Source of the DNA: Haematococcus lacustris
Lineage: Eukaryota; Chlorophyta; Chlorophyceae; Chlamydomonadales; Haematococcaceae
Reading direction: 5' to 3'
Assembly: GCA_030144725.1 (NCBI GenBank)
Contig: JASKMD010000009.1
Location: forward strand, 2,743,015 to 2,807,014
Length of the DNA stretch: 64,000 nt
In this document: positions 56,943 to 64,000 of the stretch, piece by piece
How positions within the stretch are numbered: position 1 is the stretch's first letter
Layout: the number at the start of each line of letters is the position of its first letter
Program-made: the position numbers and the translations under genes
Notes under the pieces: model-generated
The model's input: the letters and a program-made list of their open reading frames with translations, nothing else
Told to the model about the DNA's origin: nothing
The model's database searches: none

Positions 56943-57222
56943 TTGGAGTCAACTTGATCCGTTGTTGTTAAGAGCACTTTTGGACCCTGCAGTTCTCATG
57001 CCAAACCAGAGTGAAGCAAGAGTTGTAACCGTACACAGGCTACGAGAGCATTCTCGTAAGCCCACTTTAGCTTCGCACATCTGATGTGTGTGGCTGTAGC
57101 TACAGCTCACGCTCACACACATCCCCTTTGTGGAGGATCAAGTCATCAATGTTGGGTGTGACTCGCTGTATTTATGCTACACCTAATGATGATGTGGCTT
57201 ACACCGCTTAAGCCGTCAGCCG

Positions 57223-58716
57223 TTAGGCTGCTAGGCCGCCCTCCCCCTCTAGGGGTTCGGGACTTTCTGTAACGCACTTCAAAGCAAGGTGCACAAACAA
57301 AGGTGCACATGGGCTCAACATGAAGTCATGCAAATTCTCATTATTGTTCTGTAAAGTCATGGCAAACTCCGGCTGCTCCCTGATGGAACTCGTGGCAGTG
57401 CACTCAAAGATGAAATGCATGGCGTCATCCACTACCCCCTCTGTGCATCTGGTGCATGTGCGATCAATGAAAGTTACCCCCTCAAACCGAGCCTTCTCCA
57501 CCCCCAGACTGCTGTTGCCTAACCTGAACCTAGTCAAGCTCGTGCGAACTTCTGTAGAAAGCTGTCTGTTAAGCAGGTGTGGTGCCATGTGATTGATGCC
57601 AATGCCGTCCCCATGCTTGAACCATGCATCATACGAACATCTCTCCCGGTGCACCGTCTCAGGCAATCTAGGGTCTCCCTCAAACTCAACCCAACGCCTC
57701 CCCCACCTCTCGAGCCACTTCACTTCCATAGCCTTGGTGCCTAGGACCATGTCCGGGCTCAAGGTGAACTCACCCCCCATCAGCTCTCTGGCGGCAAGCT
57801 GGAACTGAGCACTCCAGCTGGCCTGGCAACCCCTGCCTAACTCCACATCTGCCTTGATGACCCTCATTAGCAGGTCACTGTGGGATAGTTTGGCAGTGTT
57901 CCAAAACTTGCAAGCAGCCCTAAGCCAGTAAAGCTGGAGGGGCAGCTGCCCCAACTCATGTAGCACCATCAGGCCTGACACTGAGCTACGTACCCTGGCA
58001 GCAAACCTGAGAAAGCTGAGCATGCGTGTTTGCACTGGGTTGGAGAGTTGCACACCATGCCCAAGAAATGCAGTGCCCCATACCTGGCTGCCATACAGCC
58101 CCAAAGGGAGCACGAACGCTCTAATGAGGTGACACAGGGCATATGGATCATGCAGCACCCCATACTCTCTGGCACGCTTGCACGCCTGGCGCATGGCGAG
58201 GAACATGCCAGCCCTCATGTGAGTGGCAGCAAAAGCAGGGGTGGCGCTGGGATTGAAGTGCATGCCTAAGTACTTGAACTCTCTCACCACAGGCAGGATC
58301 TCATGCTTGTACCCAATACTAGGTGCTGCAGTCTGTGAGTTGCCATTGAAGACCATCACCTTTGACTTGCCCACATTGACTGTAAGGTGTTTCCTATCTG
58401 CAAAGCCTTGTAGCTGGCAGACCAGCCGCTGCAGCCCGTGGGGCGAGGTGCTCACTAGGGTCAGGTCATCAGCATACATGAAGTGGGTGACAGGTGTGCC
58501 TTGCACCCTCACAGCATCAACAGGACCCAGGAACTCCTTACTAATGTCGTGAACATAGAGAGCAAACAGGAGTGGGCTGATGGGGCAGCCTTGCTTGACA
58601 CCTTGGTCCGGAATCACTGGGGGGGTGCGGTGGGGGCCATCTATCAGCACATAGCTATCATCCCTATACAGACCCTCCAGGCAGAGCTGTGTAAGAACTG
58701 TGTTGGGACTAGCCAT
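57223..58716 (-). CDS. Truncated LINE reverse transcriptase, array unit 2
   Basis: Same 497-codon frame as unit 1; the proteins differ by one residue near the C-terminus (Ile in unit 1, Leu here, before Q-N-N-N). Lacks motif A. Confidence 0.85.
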   Translation of the reverse strand: MASPNTVLTQLCLEGLYRDDSYVLIDGPHRTPPVIPDQGVKQGCPISPLLFALYVHDISKEFLGPVDAVRVQGTPVTHFMYADDLTLVSTSPHGLQRLVCQLQGFADRKHLTVNVGKSKVMVFNGNSQTAAPSIGYKHEILPVVREFKYLGMHFNPSATPAFAATHMRAGMFLAMRQACKRAREYGVLHDPYALCHLIRAFVLPLGLYGSQVWGTAFLGHGVQLSNPVQTRMLSFLRFAARVRSSVSGLMVLHELGQLPLQLYWLRAACKFWNTAKLSHSDLLMRVIKADVELGRGCQASWSAQFQLAARELMGGEFTLSPDMVLGTKAMEVKWLERWGRRWVEFEGDPRLPETVHRERCSYDAWFKHGDGIGINHMAPHLLNRQLSTEVRTSLTRFRLGNSSLGVEKARFEGVTFIDRTCTRCTEGVVDDAMHFIFECTATSSIREQPEFAMTLQNNNENLHDFMLSPCAPLFVHLALKCVTESPEPLEGEGGLAA

Positions 58717-58981
58717 TTGGAGTCAACTTGATCCGTTGTTGTTAAGAGCACTTTTGGACCCTGCAGTTCTCATGCCAAACCAGAGTGAAGCAAGAGTTGT
58801 AACCGTACACAGGCTACGAGAGCATTCTCGTAAGCCCACTTTAGCTTCGCACATCTGATGTGTGTGGCTGTAGCTACAGCTCACGCTCACACACATCCCC
58901 TTTGTGGAGGATCAAGTCATCAATGTTGGGTGTGACTCGCTGTATTTATGCTACACCTAATGATGATGTGGCTTACACCGC

Positions 58982-58984
58982 TTA
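58982..58984. repeat. Foldback target-site duplication, left (TTA)
   Basis: Intact units read CGCTTAAGCCG. Here CGCTTA is followed by the element and then TTAAGCCG at 62007, so TTA is duplicated. Confidence 0.85.
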
Positions 58985-60362
58985 CACTCCTACAAATTAG
59001 TCCCTGCGTTTTTCCCTGCGCTTTTGTCAACCTTGTCCAAATGGGCTGAAACTTGGCCAGTTGGTAGCTTGTGATGTAAGGATTCCATCCCAAAAGAAAT
59101 CAGGTCAAAAAAATCAAAGGCGGAGGCTGGGCGGCCCGTGGCGTTCACGCAGGGACGGATGCAGGGATGGAGGGGGGGGCGCAGGGACGAGTGCAGGGAT
59201 TTAAGGGGGGGTGCAGGGACGGATGCAGGGACGAGTGCAGGGATGAGTGCAGGGATTTCGGGCGCAGGGACGAGTGCAGGGATAAGCGCAGGGACGAGTG
59301 CAGGGATTTCGGGCGCAGGGACGAGTGCAGGGACGAGCGCAGGGACGAGTGCAGGGATGAGCGCAGGGACGAGTGCAGGGATTTCGGGCGCAGGGACGAG
59401 TGCAGGGATGAGCGCAGGGACGAGTGCAGGGATTTCGGGCGCAGGGACGAGTGCAGGGATGAGCGCAGGGTCGAGTGCAGGGACGAGCGCAGGGACGAGT
59501 GCAGGGATTTCGGGCGCAGGGACGAGTGCAGGGACGAGCGCAGGGACGAGTGCAGGGATTTCGGGCGCAGGGACGAGTGCAGGGACGAGCGCAGGGACGA
59601 GTGCAGGGACGAGCGCAGGGTCGAGTGCAGGGACGAGCGCAGGGACGAGTGCAGGGACGAGCGCAGGGTCGAGTGCAGGGACGAGCGCAGGGTCGAGTGC
59701 AGGGACGAGCGCAGGGACCGACGCAGGGGTTGTAGGAACGTGCATGATGCTTACAGCAGTGCCTAACACGAGCATAAATAACCTTCTCTATGTTTGCTAC
59801 ATCCAACTACATACATCACATCCATCTACTGCGATCATTTAGGCTGGAGGCTGGCTGCTGCATGTCAGCTGGCTCCTGCATGTAAGCTGGCTGCCACCAA
59901 GCTGCTACGGCCTCGTGGCTGCTGATCCTGGCTTGCACCACTGCTCCATTGCCACACCACTGCCAAGAGGCTGCTGCACCCCTGCACAACAACAACATGC
60001 ACACAAGGGGACATGTGCACAAGAGCACACACCTTACTGATGAAGGACGCACCCACGACGTTCATCTGCAATCAGGCAGGCAACACAGATGTGGTGGAAC
60101 GTGACGCTATATAGATGAAGCGCGACTGGTGCTGCGTGACTGCTACCACGAAAACGGCGGCCGCACCGCACTGCGACATCGCACCTGGCATAGTGTACGA
60201 GTGCAGTCCGGATCCTGCAAGCCTGCGAGCGTGCAAGCCGGCAAACCTGCTAGCCACGAGGCGCCAAGACACATCGCACATCGCTCAATTGCCAGCCGAA
60301 GCCACTTACCACCACTAGCGTGCAACGGGCCCTCCTCTGTGGCAGCCACCAGCCAAGCCGTG
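58985..60362 (+). repeat. Foldback left arm
   Basis: Outer 160 bp of AT-richer terminal sequence, then the CAGGGACGAG minisatellite, then about 600 bp of unique sequence. Matches the right arm up to 60362, where the two diverge (TGTCGG versus TGCCAG). Confidence 0.88.
59150..59725. repeat. Subterminal minisatellite, left arm (GAGTGCAGGGAC / GAGCGCAGGGAC)
   Basis: Dozens of 12-bp units, with a recurrent ATTTCGGGC variant every few units. The same array lies inverted at 61266-61841. The unit contains GCAGGGAC, which also occurs in the terminal inverted repeat (GTCCCTGC). Confidence 0.92.
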
Positions 60363-60628
60363 TCGGTGCACCTTCATTCCTCCTACTAAGGCCAATCTTG
60401 ACGCAAGCCTTTGCCAATACATCGCAGTACGTTCCCGACAAGGCCTAGCACAGTCTAATTAAGGGCTATCTTGGTTAGTGAACTTTCAAAGTTAGTGAAT
60501 CGCGAAGCTTGCGAGTGACGAAGTTTGCGTGTTGTAGAGCAGTTCTAACGGCGGCATCGTTCATCCCTTAGGATACAAGGCAGCACACATATTGCTTCCC
60601 CAAGCGGGATCAGGCGACGAGAAACTGG

Positions 60629-62006
60629 CACGGCTTGGCTGGTGGCTGCCACAGAGGAGGGCCCGTTGCACGCTAGTGGTGGTAAGTGGCTTCGGCTGGC
60701 AATTGAGCGATGTGCGATGTGTCTTGGCGCCTCGTGGCTAGCAGGTTTGCCGGCTTGCACGCTCGCAGGCTTGCAGGATCCGGACTGCACTCGTACACTA
60801 TGCCAGGTGCGATGTCGCAGTGCGGTGCGGCCGCCGTTTTCGTGGTAGCAGTCACGCAGCACCAGTCGCGCTTCATCTATATAGCGTCACGTTCCACCAC
60901 ATCTGTGTTGCCTGCCTGATTGCAGATGAACGTCGTGGGTGCGTCCTTCATCAGTAAGGTGTGTGCTCTTGTGCACATGTCCCCTTGTGTGCATGTTGTT
61001 GTTGTGCAGGGGTGCAGCAGCCTCTTGGCAGTGGTGTGGCAATGGAGCAGTGGTGCAAGCCAGGATCAGCAGCCACGAGGCCGTAGCAGCTTGGTGGCAG
61101 CCAGCTTACATGCAGGAGCCAGCTGACATGCAGCAGCCAGCCTCCAGCCTAAATGATCGCAGTAGATGGATGTGATGTATGTAGTTGGATGTAGCAAACA
61201 TAGAGAAGGTTATTTATGCTCGTGTTAGGCACTGCTGTAAGCATCATGCACGTTCCTACAACCCCTGCGTCGGTCCCTGCGCTCGTCCCTGCACTCGACC
61301 CTGCGCTCGTCCCTGCACTCGACCCTGCGCTCGTCCCTGCACTCGTCCCTGCGCTCGTCCCTGCACTCGACCCTGCGCTCGTCCCTGCACTCGTCCCTGC
61401 GCTCGTCCCTGCACTCGTCCCTGCGCCCGAAATCCCTGCACTCGTCCCTGCGCTCGTCCCTGCACTCGTCCCTGCGCCCGAAATCCCTGCACTCGTCCCT
61501 GCGCTCGTCCCTGCACTCGACCCTGCGCTCATCCCTGCACTCGTCCCTGCGCCCGAAATCCCTGCACTCGTCCCTGCGCTCATCCCTGCACTCGTCCCTG
61601 CGCCCGAAATCCCTGCACTCGTCCCTGCGCTCATCCCTGCACTCGTCCCTGCGCTCGTCCCTGCACTCGTCCCTGCGCCCGAAATCCCTGCACTCGTCCC
61701 TGCGCTTATCCCTGCACTCGTCCCTGCGCCCGAAATCCCTGCACTCATCCCTGCACTCGTCCCTGCATCCGTCCCTGCACCCCCCCTTAAATCCCTGCAC
61801 TCGTCCCTGCGCCCCCCCCTCCATCCCTGCATCCGTCCCTGCGTGAACGCCACGGGCCGCCCAGCCTCCGCCTTTGATTTTTTTGACCTGATTTCTTTTG
61901 GGATGGAATCCTTACATCACAAGCTACCAACTGGCCAAGTTTCAGCCCATTTGGACAAGGTTGACAAAAGCGCAGGGAAAAACGCAGGGACTAATTTGTA
62001 GGAGTG
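60629..62006 (-). repeat. Foldback right arm
   Basis: Reverse complement of the left arm. An intron-like layout is visible near 60920-61010 (GATTGCAG, a 33-bp open segment, AAG/GTGTGT, then TTGTGCAG), so the arm could contain captured host sequence. Confidence 0.88.
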
Positions 62007-62009
62007 TTA
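62007..62009. repeat. Foldback target-site duplication, right (TTA)
   Basis: Second copy of the TTA at 58982-58984. Confidence 0.85.
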
Positions 62010-62021
62010 AGCCGTCAGCCG

Positions 62022-63515
62022 TTAGGCTGCTAGGCCGCCCTCCCCCTCTAGGGGTTCGGGACTTTCTGTAACGCACTCCAAAGCAAGGTGCACAAACAAA
62101 GGTGCACATGGGCTCAACATGAAGTCATGCAAATTCTCATTATTGTTCTGTAAAGTCATGGCAAACTCCGGCTGCTCCCTGATGGAACTCGTGGCAGTGC
62201 ACTCAAAGATGAAATGCATGGCGTCATCCACTACCCCCTCTGTGCATCTGGTGCATGTGCGATCAATGAAAGTTACCCCCTCAAACCGAGCCTTCTCCAC
62301 CCCCAGACTGCTGTTGCCTAACCTGAACCTAGTCAAGCTCGTGCGAACTTCTGTAGAAAGCTGTCTGTTAAGCAGGTGTGGTGCCATGTGATTGATGCCA
62401 ATGCCGTCCCCATGCTTGAACCATGCAGCATACGAACATCTCTCCCGGTGCACCGTCTCAGGCAATCTAGGGTCTCCCTCAAACTCAACCCAACGCCTCC
62501 CCCACCTCTCGAGCCACTTCACTTCCATAGCCTTGGTGCCTAGGACCGTGTCCGGGCTCAAGGTGAACTCACCCCCCATCAGCTCTCTGGCGGCAAGCTG
62601 GAACTGAGCACTCCAGCTGGCCTGGCAACCCCTGCCTAACTCCACATCTGCCTTGATGACCCTCATTAGCAGGTCACTGTGGGATAGTTTGGCAGTGTTC
62701 CAAAACTTGCAAGCAGCCCTAAGCCAGTAAAGCTGGAGGGGCAGCTGCCCCAACTCATGTAGCACCATCAGGCCTGACACTGAGCTACGTACCCTGGCAG
62801 CAAACCTGAGAAAGCTGAGCATGCGTGTTTGCACTGGGTTGGAGAGTTGCACACCATGCCCAAGAAATGCAGTGCCCCATACCTGGCTGCCATACAGCCC
62901 CAAAGGGAGCACGAACGCTCTAATGAGGTGACACAGGGCATATGGATCATGCAGCACCCCATACTCTCTGGCACGCTTGCACGCCTGGCGCATGGCGAGG
63001 AACATGCCAGCCCTCATGTGAGTGGCAGCAAAAGCAGGGGTGGCGCTGGGATTGAAGTGCATGCCTAAGTACTTGAACTCTCTCACCACAGGCAGGATCT
63101 CATGCTTGTACCCAATACTAGGTGCTGCAGTCTGTGAGTTGCCATTGAAGACCATCACCTTTGACTTGCCCACATTGACTGTAAGGTGTTTCCTATCTGC
63201 AAAGCCTTGTAGCTGGCAGACCAGCCGCTGCAGCCCGTGGGGCGAGGTGCTCACTAGGGTCAGGTCATCAGCATACATGAAGTGGGTGACAGGTGTGCCT
63301 TGCACCCTCACAGCATCAACAGGACCCAGGAACTCCTTACTAATGTCGTGAACATAGAGAGCAAACAGGAGTGGGCTGATGGGGCAGCCTTGCTTGACAC
63401 CTTGGTCCGGAATCACTGGGGGGGTGCGGTGGGGGCCATCTATCAGCACATAGCTATCATCCCTATACAGACCCTCCAGGCAGAGCTGTGTAAGAACTGT
63501 GTTGGGACTAGCCAT
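62022..63515 (-). CDS. Truncated LINE reverse transcriptase, array unit 3
   Basis: Same 497-codon frame; the 3' flank of the unit is separated from it by the foldback element at 62006. Differs from units 1 and 2 at a few residues (T for M in D-x-V-L-G-T-K, A for D in C-S-Y-x-A-W, E for K before C-V-T-E-S). Confidence 0.85.
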   Translation of the reverse strand: MASPNTVLTQLCLEGLYRDDSYVLIDGPHRTPPVIPDQGVKQGCPISPLLFALYVHDISKEFLGPVDAVRVQGTPVTHFMYADDLTLVSTSPHGLQRLVCQLQGFADRKHLTVNVGKSKVMVFNGNSQTAAPSIGYKHEILPVVREFKYLGMHFNPSATPAFAATHMRAGMFLAMRQACKRAREYGVLHDPYALCHLIRAFVLPLGLYGSQVWGTAFLGHGVQLSNPVQTRMLSFLRFAARVRSSVSGLMVLHELGQLPLQLYWLRAACKFWNTAKLSHSDLLMRVIKADVELGRGCQASWSAQFQLAARELMGGEFTLSPDTVLGTKAMEVKWLERWGRRWVEFEGDPRLPETVHRERCSYAAWFKHGDGIGINHMAPHLLNRQLSTEVRTSLTRFRLGNSSLGVEKARFEGVTFIDRTCTRCTEGVVDDAMHFIFECTATSSIREQPEFAMTLQNNNENLHDFMLSPCAPLFVHLALECVTESPEPLEGEGGLAA

Positions 63516-63795
63516 TTGGAGTCAACTTGATCCGTTGTTGTTAAGAGCACTTTTGGACCCTGCAGTTCTCATGCCAAACCAGAGTGAAGCAAGAGTTGTA
63601 ACCGTACACAGGCTACGAGAGCATTCTCGTAAGCCCACTTTAGCTTCGCACATCTGATGTGTGTGGCTGTAGCTACAGCTCACGCTCACACACATCCCCT
63701 TTGTGGAGGATCAAGTCATCAATGTTGGGTGTGACTCGCTGTATTTATGCTACACCTAATGATGATGTGGCTTACACCGCTTAAGCCGTCAGCCG

Positions 63796-64000
63796 TTAGG
63801 CTGCTAGGCCGCCCTCCCCCTCTAGGGGTTCGGGACTTTCTGTAACGCACTCCAAAGCAAGGTGCACAAACAAAGGTGCACATGGGCTCAACATGAAGTC
63901 ATGCAAATTCTCATTATTGTTCTGTAAAGTCATGGCAAACTCCGGCTGCTCCCTGATGGAACTCGTGGCAGTGCACTCAAAGATGAAATGCATGGCGTCA
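63796..64000 (-). CDS. Truncated LINE reverse transcriptase, array unit 4 (cut by window end)
   Basis: Last 65 codons of the same frame, sharing the E-C-V-T-E-S variant with unit 3. The rest lies outside the window. Confidence 0.85.
   Translation of the reverse strand, partial: DAMHFIFECTATSSIREQPEFAMTLQNNNENLHDFMLSPCAPLFVHLALECVTESPEPLEGEGGLAA

Larger units (their letters stand above)
58985..62006. mobile_element. Palindromic (foldback) DNA transposon, CACTA-like ends
   Basis: A 3022-bp insertion in array unit 3. Ends are CACTCCTACAAATTAG and its reverse complement, with a 3-bp TTA duplication. The whole element is an inverted repeat: position x pairs with 120991 minus x, arms 58985-60362 and 60629-62006 (1378 bp each), centre 60363-60628. 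Frames found in one arm recur exactly in the other. CACT ends with a 3-bp duplication suit the EnSpm/CACTA superfamily; PIF/Harbinger, which targets TWA, is the alternative. No transposase is encoded, so it would move only with help in trans. Confidence 0.88.
55141..64000 (-). repeat. Tandem array of 1774-bp units containing a truncated LINE
   Basis: Stops of successive reverse-transcriptase frames lie at 55449, 57223, 62022 and 63796. The first and last steps are 1774 bp; the middle step of 4799 equals 1774 plus the 3022-bp foldback and its 3-bp duplication. Each unit is a 1494-bp LINE 3' piece (equivalent to 10873-12366) plus 280 bp of other sequence. The array starts at 55141, where GTGTAAGAACTGTGTTGGG first appears, and runs off the window. 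Units differ at only a few positions. Confidence 0.95.

Noticed and set aside
59150..59725. Regular short repeats that could suggest a CRISPR array
   Set aside because: Units are contiguous 12-bp copies without unique spacers, in a nuclear transposon of a eukaryote.
59138..59842. Open frames of up to 261 codons (Ser/Ala/Gly-, Arg/Asp/Cys- or Pro/Ala/Leu-rich) in the foldback arms
   Set aside because: They arise from a 12-bp minisatellite that is open in several frames on both strands and recur as mirror images in the other arm.

Overview
The window is nuclear DNA of a green alga, most likely a volvocalean. The genes are broken into many short exons with GT-AG and some GC-AG introns. TGTAA poly(A) signals of the chlorophyte type follow several stops. 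CAG/CTG microsatellites are everywhere. The protein set is photosynthetic: an LHCB7-type antenna protein, the Mg-protoporphyrin cyclase subunit CHL27 and a FLAP1-like DUF1517 protein. One dispersed repeat family resembles, from memory, a family abundant in Haematococcus; that genus assignment is an inference. No bacterial operon, CRISPR array, rRNA or tRNA was recognised.

Layout. 0.5-3.3 kb (minus): four-finger CCCH zinc-finger protein, seven exons resolved. 3.3-7.4 kb: intergenic DNA with simple repeats and one possible membrane-anchor exon. 7.5-9.3 kb (minus): 3' exons of a single-pass membrane protein with an EGF-like segment and a Gln-rich tail. 9.75-12.4 kb: a 5'-truncated non-LTR retrotransposon with a 13-bp target-site duplication and an open 859-codon reverse transcriptase frame. 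14.3-16.6 kb (minus): PP2A B56 regulatory subunit. 16.8-21.1 kb (minus): LHCB7-like protein with an added N-terminal membrane exon. 24.5-29.6 kb (minus): complete 12-exon CHL27, with a hAT element and several repeat fragments in its introns. 31.2-32.2 kb (minus): two exons of an unrecognised gene. 35.2-38.0 kb (plus): FLAP1-like DUF1517 gene. 40.2-42.3 kb: a degenerate copy of part of the CCCH gene and two decayed members of a Fanzor/TnpB-like family. 43.45-54.5 kb (plus): complete 35-exon full-size ABCB transporter, predicted 1371 residues. 55.1 kb to the window end: a tandem array of 1774-bp units, each holding a 5'-truncated copy of the 9.75-kb retrotransposon. The third unit is split by a 3022-bp foldback element with 1378-bp arms and a 3-bp TTA target duplication.

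How it fits together. The host genes look ordinary and intact: chlorophyll synthesis, antenna, photoprotection, phosphatase regulation and membrane export. The unusual material is mobile: (1) a decayed dispersed family whose coding remnant ends in a RuvC-like D-x-N-A-A motif and is followed by a conserved tail with three short hairpins, a possible Fanzor nuclease with its guide-RNA region; (2) a tandem retrotransposon array invaded by a large palindromic transposon; (3) a hAT element inside CHL27. Exon boundaries for five genes (CCCH, PP2A, LHCB7, CHL27, ABCB) were derived by hand and keep phase throughout; the DUF1517 gene is resolved except for its 5' end.
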